This document shows positions 1 through 6,325 of a stretch of 9,894 bases of DNA, in pieces. A model generated the notes under the pieces. The model was given only the letters and a program-made list of their open reading frames with translations. It was not told the origin of the DNA and did not search any database. The stretch lies in the NCBI GenBank assembly GCA_022821935.1, contig JAJECR010000292.1, positions 1 through 9,894 on the forward strand, in the 5' to 3' direction. The position numbers were made by a program, and so were the translations under genes. The number at the start of each line of letters is the position of its first letter. The stretch's first letter is position 1. The stretch is from Candidatus Latescibacterota bacterium (GTDB taxonomy: Bacteria; JAAXHH01).

Positions 1-690
1 CTCGATATCGGAAGCGGCGCCGGAGACGTGGCGCTGGCCGTCGCGGAACTCGAGGGATCGGGCGGGGAAGTCGTAGGTGTGGACATGAATCCCGATATCC
101 TCGAAACGGCGCGGGAACGGGTCGAGGCGGCGGGGCACGAAAACGTGGCGTTTCACGCCGGCGACATACAGACGCTTGACGTCGGGAACGACTTTGACGC
201 CCTGGTCGGCCGTCTGGTGCTCATGTACCTGCCCGATCCGGTCGCGGTCCTGCAGCAGTTAATACCCCGCCTGCGCTCCGGCGGTATCGTCATGTTCCAG
301 GAAATCGATTTCACGATCACCGAGGCCTACAAGCACCCCGATACCCCGCTCATGGGGCAGCTCGGCGACTGGGTCGTCGAGGTTTTCGAGCGGTCCGGAG
401 CCAACGGCAACATGGGCCTGGAACTCTACCGGGTTTTCGTCGAGGCGGGGCTGCCCGAACCGACCCTGGATGCCGGCCTGTTGATCGGCGGATCCGCCGA
501 CTGGCCGGGATACTCCTATGTCGCGAATTCCTTCCAGAGCGTGCTTCCCCTGCTGGAGCATTACGGGATCGCCACCGCGGAAGAAGTGGACGTGGAGACC
601 ATACCCCGGCGCGTCCGGGACGAAATCGTCGCGTCGAAGCGTCCCGTGGTCATCCCGCCGCATATTGGTGCGTGGGCGAGGACAAGGTAA
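1..690 (+). CDS. Class I SAM-dependent methyltransferase, 5' end outside the window
   Basis: The reading frame is open from base 1 and ends at TAA 688-690, so 229 residues are visible and the true start lies upstream. The first visible residues, LDIGSGAGD, are motif I of the Rossmann-fold methyltransferases (SAM-binding glycine loop). GVDMNP (about residues 26-31) follows, with the acidic residue expected to hold the SAM ribose hydroxyls, then AGDIQTLD and a motif IV/V stretch ending LMYLPDP. The SGGIVMFQEID segment is the usual late beta strand. This fits the Methyltransf_25/31 type of small-molecule methyltransferase. The C-terminal part (about 100-229) would carry substrate recognition, but I cannot name the substrate. 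Only a short N-terminal piece (perhaps 40-50 residues) should be missing. The family call is firm; the substrate is unknown. Confidence 0.9.
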   Translation, partial: LDIGSGAGDVALAVAELEGSGGEVVGVDMNPDILETARERVEAAGHENVAFHAGDIQTLDVGNDFDALVGRLVLMYLPDPVAVLQQLIPRLRSGGIVMFQEIDFTITEAYKHPDTPLMGQLGDWVVEVFERSGANGNMGLELYRVFVEAGLPEPTLDAGLLIGGSADWPGYSYVANSFQSVLPLLEHYGIATAEEVDVETIPRRVRDEIVASKRPVVIPPHIGAWARTR

Positions 691-704
691 AACCAGCGCG
701 CATT

Positions 705-737
705 GTGAAAATCAACAGCGCCGCTTTCGATTTTCAC
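705..737 (+). other. Perfect 9-bp inverted repeat after the methyltransferase
   Basis: GTGAAAATC at 705-713 is exactly reverse-complementary to GATTTTCAC at 729-737, with a 15-base loop. It begins 14 bases after the methyltransferase stop. It could end methyltransferase transcription, but no T-run follows. It could equally be a protein-binding site for the small membrane peptide and HigA-like genes downstream. The repeat is seen directly; its role is not. Confidence 0.5.
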
Positions 738-752
738 GTTTCACGTTGTCAC
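732..752 (+). repeat. Short tandem direct repeat TTTCACG
   Basis: TTTCACG occurs twice head to tail (732-738, 739-745) and is followed by a degenerate third copy, TTGTCAC (746-752). The first copy overlaps the right arm of the 705-737 inverted repeat. It lies 20-40 bases upstream of the start of the 41-residue peptide gene, where an operator would be expected. Regulatory use is inference. Confidence 0.35.
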
Positions 753-773
753 TACACTTATTGAGGTACAGAT

Positions 774-899
774 ATGTTCGAATCGTTTAACACCATCGAG
801 CTATTCATTCTGTCGGTGATGGCTGCGGCTACACTTGTCCCCATTGTAATCGGCCTTTGGGCGTTGGTACTTTTCGCAAGATGGAAGATCAAAGGCTGA
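774..899 (+). CDS. 41-residue single-span membrane peptide
   Basis: ATG at 774 has a Shine-Dalgarno GAGG at 763-766, seven bases upstream, and the frame runs to TGA at 897-899. The product starts MFESFNTIELF and has one long uninterrupted hydrophobic stretch from about residue 9 to 35, rich in L, V, A and I with a single proline. The tail, ARWKIKG, is basic. Under the positive-inside rule this predicts a single transmembrane helix with the C-terminus in the cytoplasm. I recognise no family. It lies 56 bases upstream of a HigA-like regulator in the same direction, so the two are probably co-transcribed. Options are a type I/II-like membrane toxin, a small regulatory membrane peptide, or chance. 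The ribosome-binding site and the clear membrane profile argue against chance. Confidence 0.55.
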   Translation: MFESFNTIELFILSVMAAATLVPIVIGLWALVLFARWKIKG

Positions 900-915
900 T
901 CGAGCATATTGTTTT

Positions 916-934
916 CTGATGTGAGGCCCATCAG
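916..934 (+). promoter_or_regulatory. Inverted repeat between the membrane peptide and the HigA-like gene
   Basis: CTGATG (916-921) and CATCAG (929-934) are perfect 6-bp arms around a 7-base spacer, 21 bases before the start codon of the HigA-like gene. HigA proteins bind inverted repeats to repress their own operon, so an operator is a reasonable guess. An RNA hairpin that changes the ratio of the two products is an alternative. Confidence 0.35.
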
Positions 935-955
935 TTAAGGATTAGGAAGTTCATT

Positions 956-1252
956 ATGAGCATTCCTGCAAATAGAATTGCGACCCACCCAGGCGTACTC
1001 TTGCTTGAGCAGATCCAGGAAATGGGTCTGACCGTCAACGGACTGGCACGTGATATAGACCTACCCGCCACGAGAATTTATGAAATCGTACACGAAAGGC
1101 GTGGTGTGACGGCTGAGATCGCCATCGCATTAGGCGAGTATTTCGACCAGACTCCAGAGTTCTGGATGAACGCTCAGAAGGTCTATGAGTTATCCAGGGA
1201 ACTGGTAATGAATGGTAAGGAGATTCGTTCAAGAGTCCGCCACCGCGTCTAA
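956..1252 (+). CDS. HigA-family XRE antitoxin-like regulator, no HigB neighbour
   Basis: This 98-residue protein has the full HigA (addiction-module antitoxin) layout: the N-terminal THPGVLL box (residues 10-16) opening helix 1, a Xre-type helix-turn-helix over about 25-50 (GLTVNGLARDIDLP, then RIYEIVHERRGVT), the AIALGEYFDQTPEFW segment (56-70), and a charged tail (KEIRSRVRHRV). The start ATG at 956 follows AGGAAG at 944-949. In HigBA systems HigA binds and neutralises the RelE-like mRNA interferase HigB and represses the operon. HigB is normally encoded just upstream, but here that place is taken by a 41-residue membrane peptide and I see no HigB fold within the window. It may be an orphan antitoxin, a solitary regulator, or partner of the membrane peptide. 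The family is clear. Confidence 0.9.
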   Translation: MSIPANRIATHPGVLLLEQIQEMGLTVNGLARDIDLPATRIYEIVHERRGVTAEIAIALGEYFDQTPEFWMNAQKVYELSRELVMNGKEIRSRVRHRV

Positions 1253-1314
1253 GAACGCATTTTGGTGTAGTCACAACCGGCCGAACTGTCGTATGTAAAA
1301 GTTGAACCATAATA

Positions 1315-1327
1315 TAAACCAGGTTTA
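1315..1327 (+). repeat. 13-bp palindrome TAAACC-A-GGTTTA
   Basis: TAAACC (1315-1320) and GGTTTA (1322-1327) are perfect arms around one central A, about 60 bases after the stop of the HigA-like gene. The one-base centre cannot form an RNA hairpin, so if functional it would be a dimeric protein-binding site. No flanking gene start is close enough to assign it. Confidence 0.3.
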
Positions 1328-1512
1328 GCTTTGTATTATAGGCTGCGATAAACATGGACGAGGTATACGACCACGCTAAAGAAGCAGGTTTCCAGCGCAT
1401 TGAATCATGATGGCAGTTATGACTCCATCTGGTCCTCACGCCTATCGGTCGCCCGAATCACAGAAATACATGGACTGAGTCTTATCATCTAATCGACTGA
1501 TCCATCAACACC

Positions 1513-1541
1513 TTGCCATTTCCCCCCTAACGCCCTATATT
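1513..1541 (+). promoter_or_regulatory. Candidate sigma70-type promoter for glnS
   Basis: TTGCCA (1513-1518, five of six bases to TTGACA) and TATATT (1536-1541, five of six to TATAAT) are separated by exactly 17 bases. Transcription would begin near 1548, giving a leader of about 38 bases before the glnS ATG. Position and spacing are what a housekeeping promoter should have. Confidence 0.6.
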
Positions 1542-1585
1542 ACACGGTCTTGAATCCGCTCCAACGTTAACCGGAACAGGAAGTT

Positions 1586-3262
1586 ATGAGCGAAGAAAAG
1601 CAGTATAGGGACTTCATACGCGAAATCATCGACGCGGACATGGAGAGCGGCAAGTTCGGGGGCAAGGTGATGACCCGTTTCCCCCCGGAGCCGAACGGCT
1701 ATCTCCATATTGGCCATGCCAAGTCCATCTGCCTGAATTTCGGGGTGGCGGAAGAGTACGGCGGCCTGTGCAACCTCCGGTTCGACGACTCGAATCCGGA
1801 GACGGAGAACGTGGATTTCGTCGAGGGGATAAAGCGGGATATTCGGTGGCTGGGATTCGACTGGGAAGACCGGCTGTATTTCGCCTCCGATTACTTCGAT
1901 CAGTTGTACGCCTACGCGCTGCAACTCGTGGATCAGGGGGACGCTTACGTCGACAGCCTCACCTGGGAAGAAATGCGGGACCTCCGGGGCACGCCCACGG
2001 AACCGGGCCGGGACAGTCCGTACCGCGACCGGCCGGCCGATGAGAACCGGGACCTGTTCGAGCGTATGCAGGCCGGGGAGTTCCAGGACGGTGCCCACGT
2101 GCTGCGGGCCCGGATCGACATGGCCCATCCCAACCTGACGATGCGCGATCCCGTGCTGTACCGCATCCGGCACGCCCATCATTACCGCACAGGGGACAAG
2201 TGGCGGGTGTATCCCATGTACGACTTCACCCACTGCCTGTCGGATTCCATCGAAGGCATCACCCATTCGCTCTGCACGTTGGAATTCGAGAACAACCGGC
2301 CGCTGTACGACTGGATCCTGGACCGCCTGGACGTATACCATCCCCAGCAGATCGAATTCGCACCGCTGGTGCTGGCCCACACCGTGCTGTCGAAGCGTTT
2401 CTACCGGCCCCTCATCGAAGAAGGCGTGCTGTCCGGGTGGGACGATCCACGCATGCCCACGCTGTCCGGCCTGCGCCGCCGGGGATACACGCCCGAGTCC
2501 ATCCGGACCCTCTGCGACCGCGTGGGCGTGGCCAAGAACCACAACCTCATCGACATGGCCCTGTCGGATTTCATCATTCGGGAAGACCTGAACAAGCGGG
2601 CGCCCCGGGTCATGGGCGTGCTTGACCCGCTGAAGGTCGTGATCACCAATTACCCCACCGACCGCACCGAGCAGATGGAGGCCGTGAACAACCCGGAGGA
2701 CGAGGGGATGGGGACGCGGCAGATACCCTTTACCCGGGAGATCTACATCGAGCGGAATGATTTCATGGAAGATCCGCCGCGGAAGTTCTTCCGGCTCGCG
2801 CCGGGCCGTGAAGTCCGCCTGCGCTATGGCTATTACATCACGTGTACGGACGTGATCAAGGATGGCGATGGCCGGGTAGTCGAGTTGCATTGCACCTACG
2901 ATCCGGAATCCCGGGGCGGCACCACGCCCGATGGCAGAAAGGTTCGCGGCACCATACACTGGGTTTCGGCCGCACACGCCTTGAACACGACCGTGCGTCT
3001 CTACGACCGGCTCTTCAGCGATCCGGAACCCCGTCCGGGCGAAACGGACGATGACCGGTCGCTGCTGAATCCGGACTCGCTCAAGAACGTCACAGACTGC
3101 AAGGTCGAACCCGGACTGGTAGAGGCCGTTCCCGGCGTGAACTACCAGTTCGAGCGGCTGGGTTATTTCTGCGTCGATGAGGTCGAATCTAAGCCGAATG
3201 GCCCCGTGTTCAACCGGACCATCGCCCTGCGCGATACCTGGGCGAAGATCCAGCGGAAGTAA
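1586..3262 (+). CDS. glnS: Glutaminyl-tRNA synthetase (GlnRS)
   Basis: This 558-residue class I aminoacyl-tRNA synthetase charges tRNA-Gln with glutamine using ATP in the cytoplasm. The signature is RFPPEPNGYLHIGHAKSI (residues 31-48) with the HIGH motif at 41-44. FDDSNPETE lies at 66-74, and the conserved MRDPVLYRI and YPMYDFTHCLSD...GITHSLCTLEF blocks span 186-234. The KMSKS-equivalent is VLSKR (267-271). The part from about 340 onward is the beta-barrel anticodon-binding region. Length matches the E. coli enzyme (554). The pattern GITHSLCTLEF marks GlnRS rather than a GluRS. The ATG at 1586 follows AGGAAG (1578-1583), rather close, and GGAA further up. SKR is followed by FYRPLI rather than the usual KL, a mild variation. 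Presence of GlnRS implies the organism need not rely on the Glu-tRNA-Gln amidotransferase route. A same-strand gene follows after 17 bases. Confidence 0.98.
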   Translation: MSEEKQYRDFIREIIDADMESGKFGGKVMTRFPPEPNGYLHIGHAKSICLNFGVAEEYGGLCNLRFDDSNPETENVDFVEGIKRDIRWLGFDWEDRLYFASDYFDQLYAYALQLVDQGDAYVDSLTWEEMRDLRGTPTEPGRDSPYRDRPADENRDLFERMQAGEFQDGAHVLRARIDMAHPNLTMRDPVLYRIRHAHHYRTGDKWRVYPMYDFTHCLSDSIEGITHSLCTLEFENNRPLYDWILDRLDVYHPQQIEFAPLVLAHTVLSKRFYRPLIEEGVLSGWDDPRMPTLSGLRRRGYTPESIRTLCDRVGVAKNHNLIDMALSDFIIREDLNKRAPRVMGVLDPLKVVITNYPTDRTEQMEAVNNPEDEGMGTRQIPFTREIYIERNDFMEDPPRKFFRLAPGREVRLRYGYYITCTDVIKDGDGRVVELHCTYDPESRGGTTPDGRKVRGTIHWVSAAHALNTTVRLYDRLFSDPEPRPGETDDDRSLLNPDSLKNVTDCKVEPGLVEAVPGVNYQFERLGYFCVDEVESKPNGPVFNRTIALRDTWAKIQRK

Positions 3263-3279
3263 ACAGGGAGAGAGTGAAA

Positions 3280-4350
3280 ATGGCGCGTCTATTTGGAAGA
3301 GACTACACCCGTAGGGAACTGCTTGATGTCATCGGAGATATGAGCCAGGTCGCCCACGCACGGTACGGCGAGCTGAAGGAGGGCAGCGACCGGGGTGCCG
3401 ATCTCATCGAAGTATTCAATGCCTCGGGCCTGTGCTTCTCCCTGCTGCCCGGGCGGGCGCTGGACGTGGCTTCGGCCCACTACAAGGGCATGTCACTTTG
3501 CTTTCGCGGGAACACGGGCGACGTGGGCCCTTCCTTCTACGAACCGCAGGGGTATGGCTGGATGCGCGGGTTCTACGGCGGCCTGGTCCTCAGCTGCGGG
3601 ATGACCTTCACAGGGCATCCGGAGACCGATCCGGAAGAAGAAAACGAAGAGCTGGGTCTTCACGGCCGCCTTTCCTTCCTTCCCGCCCGGCAGGTCCATA
3701 CCGACGGCCAGTGGGACGGCGACGACTACATCGTGAAGGTTCGCGGGAAGGTCAGGGAAGCCGTCGTCTTCGGCACCAACCTGGAACTTACCCGGGAAAT
3801 CTCGACCGTCCTGGGAGAGAAATCGCTGCACATCCACGACCGGATACACAACCAGTCGGTGGATCGCTCACCCCTGATGTTCGTCTATCATTGCAACCCC
3901 GGGTTCCCCGTCCTCGACGAGGGCACGCGCGTGGTCATCGACAGCGAGAAGACGACCGAATGGCTCGAAGACCGGGAAGTCGGCCCGGAGACCTATGCTA
4001 CAGTTTCTGCACCTCGAGACGAAGCGCATGACGACGTCTACATCCTCCATCCCCGCGCCGATGCCGCCGGCCAGTGCCGCGTCGGCCTGATCAACGACCG
4101 GCTCGGCCTCGGTCTGTACTGGTCCTTCCCCAAGGCGGAAATCCCCATCGTCACCCACTGGCAGCACTTTCACCGGGGCACCTACGTCACCGGCATCGAA
4201 CCGGGCAACGTCAGCATGCTGGGCCGGGCCTGGAACCGCAAGAACGGCTACCTGCAGTACATCGAGCCCGATGAGGTGAGAGACTTCCACCTGGAGATCG
4301 GCGTGTTGGAGGGTGCGGAGGAGATTGCGGCGTTCGAGGCGAAGGTTTAA
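3280..4350 (+). CDS. DUF4432 / aldose 1-epimerase-like protein
   Basis: The 356-residue product resembles the DUF4432 group of galactose-mutarotase-fold proteins, beta-sandwich enzymes acting on the anomeric carbon of sugars. Visible family-like segments are FNASGLCFSLLPGRALDVA (46-64), HYKGMSLCF (67-75), LHGRLSFLPA (127-136), a charged sandwich core, YHCNPGFPVLDEG (203-215) and GTYVTGIEPGN (300-310). H128, H204 and E307 sit where the mutarotase fold places its catalytic or ligand-binding histidines and base. There is no signal peptide, so it is cytoplasmic. I chose ATG 3280, nine bases after AGGGAG (3265-3270). GTG at 3274 in the same frame is only three bases from it. It lies 17 bases behind glnS and is probably co-transcribed, with no obvious functional link. 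The fold is fairly certain; the sugar is unknown. Confidence 0.85.
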   Translation: MARLFGRDYTRRELLDVIGDMSQVAHARYGELKEGSDRGADLIEVFNASGLCFSLLPGRALDVASAHYKGMSLCFRGNTGDVGPSFYEPQGYGWMRGFYGGLVLSCGMTFTGHPETDPEEENEELGLHGRLSFLPARQVHTDGQWDGDDYIVKVRGKVREAVVFGTNLELTREISTVLGEKSLHIHDRIHNQSVDRSPLMFVYHCNPGFPVLDEGTRVVIDSEKTTEWLEDREVGPETYATVSAPRDEAHDDVYILHPRADAAGQCRVGLINDRLGLGLYWSFPKAEIPIVTHWQHFHRGTYVTGIEPGNVSMLGRAWNRKNGYLQYIEPDEVRDFHLEIGVLEGAEEIAAFEAKV

Positions 4351-4396
4351 CAGACGCGAGTCAAAAGACGTAGCGAAGTCTGGCTCGTGGCTGTTT
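4351..4396 (+). terminator. Imperfect hairpin directly after the DUF4432 gene
   Basis: CAGACGCGAG (4351-4360) can pair with CTCGTGGCTG (4384-4393) with one mismatch and one G-U pair. Inside it AGAC (4366-4369) pairs with GTCT (4378-4381). The structure begins immediately after the stop codon and is followed by TTT. It is a likely transcription end for the glnS operon, though the U-tract is too short for a textbook intrinsic terminator. Confidence 0.4.
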
Positions 4397-4419
4397 CGCA
4401 GACGATAGAATTGTAAAGA

Positions 4420-4447
4420 TTGGTGCGAGGAATAACAGACCTATACA
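4420..4447 (+). promoter_or_regulatory. Candidate promoter for the HigA-like/DUF3644 operon
   Basis: TTGGTG (4420-4425) and TATACA (4442-4447) are spaced by 16 bases and resemble a sigma70 promoter. Initiation near 4454 would put a small hairpin, GGGTG (4457-4461) with CACCC (4468-4472), at the start of a leader of roughly 110 bases before the first gene at 4565. The match is moderate. Confidence 0.35.
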
Positions 4448-4564
4448 CGTTTTAAGGGGTGGAACAACACCCGCTTCGGAGAGGAGTACTTGCGGGCGCT
4501 GATTGCGTCAGGGGCTGGCTTCTTTAAAACCGCAGTAAGTTCAGCGGTCCGAAAGGAGTTGGAT

Positions 4565-4795
4565 ATGGGCGATTTAACAGGTTTCGCTGCGGCAGGACTC
4601 TCGATGTTTTCGTCGATCTCATCGTTCCTGACAGTTCAGCAGTCAACTGAGTCCCTTATCTCACTGATAGCCAGCGCCCTCAGGTACTTCTCTCCCTACC
4701 AACGGATCGATATGGCGAAGTTAATTTATAAGTACGAGTCTATCGGCAACCATGCTACAACGCACCACCCATCCTGGCGTGATACTTCAGGGTGA
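4565..4795 (+). CDS. Small hydrophobic or amphipathic protein overlapping the second HigA-like gene
   Basis: ATG 4565 has an excellent Shine-Dalgarno (AAGGAG 4553-4558, six bases away) and opens a 76-residue frame ending at 4795. The same frame extends upstream to TTG 4490 behind GAGGAG, which would give 101 residues. I prefer the ATG. The N-terminal third (GFAAAGLSMFSSISSFL, about 6-22) and LISLIASAL (31-39) are weakly hydrophobic and rich in Ser and Ala, like amphipathic helices. The middle is basic/aromatic (YFSPYQRIDMAKLIYKYES) and the tail polar with several histidines. I recognise no family. Its last 44 bases overlap the next gene in another frame, so it may drive that gene's translation, since the latter has no visible ribosome site. 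It could be a small toxin or a translated leader. Confidence 0.5.
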   Translation: MGDLTGFAAAGLSMFSSISSFLTVQQSTESLISLIASALRYFSPYQRIDMAKLIYKYESIGNHATTHHPSWRDTSG

Positions 4796-5036
4796 ACTTG
4801 ATGAACTGAAAGTGTCGCCGACAGAGTACGCGCGTCAAATCGACGTTCCGATGAATGGGATCGGACAGTTCATCGTCAGCAAGCGATCGACTACCGCTGA
4901 ATCAGCACTACGCTTCGGACTCTGGTTTGGCGTCGATCCGCGGTTCGGGATCGACCTCCAGTCAGGCTTCGATCCCGCAGCCACCCAGCGGAATGCATAT
5001 ATGCCGAAACTGGAGTATGGGGGAAAAGGCGGATAA
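4752..5036 (+). CDS. Second HigA-like XRE regulator, divergent
   Basis: The 94-residue product begins MLQRTTHPGVILQGELDELK, the HigA opening box, followed by a helix-turn-helix (VSPTEYARQIDVP, then GIGQFIVSKRSTTAES, about 21-51) and the HigA third segment ALRFGLWFGVDPRFGIDLQ (52-70). It differs from the 956-1252 protein: the usual PEFW reads PRFG, the second-helix region is unlike EIVxGKRG, and the tail is short and glycine-rich. ATG 4752 has no clear Shine-Dalgarno and lies inside the preceding small gene, which suggests translational coupling. Only 25 bases separate its stop from the DUF3644 gene, with no HigB in between. It is likely the regulator or antitoxin of that gene. Family assignment is good; pairing is inferred. 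Confidence 0.8.
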   Translation: MLQRTTHPGVILQGELDELKVSPTEYARQIDVPMNGIGQFIVSKRSTTAESALRFGLWFGVDPRFGIDLQSGFDPAATQRNAYMPKLEYGGKGG

Positions 5037-5061
5037 TAGGCGTGTCGGGGGTTGGATTACA

Positions 5062-6048
5062 ATGAAATCGTCGTCGAAGCAGTTATTGGACCGATCAGTA
5101 TTGGCAATGGTTGCCGCCATAGAGATATACAATAAGCCGGGATTTCCCTATCGGAATGAATCATTTGCTATCCTAGCTATAAATGCTTGGGAACTCCTTC
5201 TCAAGGCTATGTGGCTCAATCTTCATCGAAACAAGAAACGAAGCCTTTACGTATATGAGAATCGCCAAACGCCGACCGGAAAAAGGAGTTCGCGGAAAAC
5301 AATTAAGAGAACCCGATCTCAAGCCCCTTTTACTCATGATTTAGGATACTTAGCCAAGCAGTTGCTTAATAAACGAATCATAGATCCTCTTGCATACCAA
5401 AACATAGAAAAGATGTTAGAATTCAGGGACTGCGCCACGCATTTCTACAATGAATCTCATGCATTCCATACTCGTCTGTATGAAATCGGTGCAGCTTGTG
5501 TAAAGAACTTTGCAAATGCTGTCAGGGAGTGGTTTCAGCGAGATGTCACGGAGTTTAACTTTCATTTAATGCCACTCACTTTTTTGGCTCTACCGTCTGA
5601 TGTAGAAGGTTCATTACTAAACAAAGAAGAGAGTAACTTTTTAGCGTTCTTGTACGATATTGATGAGTCCAACATTGATCCAGAATCGACGTACTCGGTG
5701 AGTGTGAATGTAGAACTGAAGTTCACAAGATCAAAATCGCAGAACGCCTTCCCCGTTAAAGTAACAGAAGACTTATCGGCACTGCCGGTCTTGTTGACTG
5801 AAGAAGACATTCGAGAGCGATACCCGTGGGATTATGCTACCCTCACGAAAAAGTGTAGGCATCGCTACGAGGATTTTAAGGTCAATGAACAGTACCATGA
5901 GATTCGGAAGCATCTCGCAAAAGACGAGAGATTCGGACGGCTACGTTATCTCGATCCAGAAAACCTCAAAAGCGCCAAAAAGCCCTTTTTCAATCCCAAC
6001 ATCATGGCTGAGTTGGACAAACACTATAATAAGAAAGGATCCAATTAA
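5062..6048 (+). CDS. DUF3644-type protein with a HEPN ribonuclease motif (putative toxin or defence effector)
   Basis: The 328-residue protein opens with the pattern I associate with DUF3644: LLDRSVLAMVAAIEIYNKPGFPYR (8-31) and then FAILAINAWELLLKAMWL (35-52), a helical bundle. A basic linker (about 56-85) precedes helices containing EFRDCATHFYN. R122-D-x3-H127 is the R[ND]x3H active-site motif of HEPN metal-independent RNases, placed in a late helix as expected. The C-terminal 70 residues (RYPWDYATLTKKC...RRLRYLDPEN-like, ending in NPNIMAELDKHY) look like a small winged-helix or HTH-type domain. Start ATG 5062 was chosen because upstream sequence in this frame overlaps the HigA-like gene and reads as serine-rich nonsense. 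Base composition is low-GC (5581-5640: 21 of 60), a sign of transfer. Probable role: RNA cleavage, controlled by the HigA-like neighbour. The activity is inferred from the motif. Confidence 0.82.
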   Translation: MKSSSKQLLDRSVLAMVAAIEIYNKPGFPYRNESFAILAINAWELLLKAMWLNLHRNKKRSLYVYENRQTPTGKRSSRKTIKRTRSQAPFTHDLGYLAKQLLNKRIIDPLAYQNIEKMLEFRDCATHFYNESHAFHTRLYEIGAACVKNFANAVREWFQRDVTEFNFHLMPLTFLALPSDVEGSLLNKEESNFLAFLYDIDESNIDPESTYSVSVNVELKFTRSKSQNAFPVKVTEDLSALPVLLTEEDIRERYPWDYATLTKKCRHRYEDFKVNEQYHEIRKHLAKDERFGRLRYLDPENLKSAKKPFFNPNIMAELDKHYNKKGSN

Positions 6049-6325
6049 TCGGAACTTCTGAAGAAATCAGTAATTCGACTGAAAAAACTCGTGAATAGGA
6101 ATCAAGTGAGGTGTTGCCTGTCCTTGAGCAATGGAATCGTTAGCGCGAACTACGTCGCGAGTCTACTTATCGACTATTGATCTGCCTTGCTCCCTCTTCG
6201 ATCCCCTTGGATGAACAGATCCCCGGCCTCGGCTTCCATACATTGCCTTACAATCTATATCTTACAGTGTCCTAACTCACAGGATACGACCTAAACATGG
6301 TGAGTGGTCAGTGAATAGGTGAATT

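Larger units (their letters stand above)
1253..1585 (+). other. 333-base intergenic region, no convincing gene
   Basis: I find no gene with a convincing start, ribosome site and protein character. A short frame at 1354-1410 would give 18 residues (MDEVYDHAKEAGFQRIES). It looks protein-like but is broken by TGA, so it is either chance or a decayed remnant. The stretch holds a 13-bp palindrome (1315-1327) and the candidate glnS promoter (1513-1541). It is visibly more AT-rich than glnS, so it probably belongs with the acquired segment to its left. Confidence 0.5.

Noticed and set aside
1035..1439. 134-codon minus-strand frame opposite the HigA-like gene
   Set aside because: Half of it is the complement of a clear HigA-family gene and the rest lies in the AT-richer spacer. 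The composition is not protein-like and it has no recognisable motif.
1354..1492. Possible decayed gene fragment after the HigA-like gene
   Set aside because: Two short frames read as plausible protein pieces across a TGA, but neither has a ribosome site or a family match I can defend, so chance is the simpler explanation.
1535..2977. 480-codon open frame on the minus strand
   Set aside because: It lies antisense across glnS, whose identity is certain. Long antisense frames are expected opposite GC-rich coding DNA, and its translation is rich in H, V, P, R and G without family motifs.
3432..4031. 199-codon plus-strand frame inside the DUF4432 gene
   Set aside because: The translation is dominated by R, G, P and H, as an off-frame reading of GC-rich DNA gives. 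The DUF4432 frame explains the region.
4855..5061. Upstream extension of the DUF3644 reading frame
   Set aside because: It overlaps the HigA-like gene in another frame and reads as a serine-rich, low-information stretch. Similarity to the DUF3644 pattern begins just after ATG 5062.
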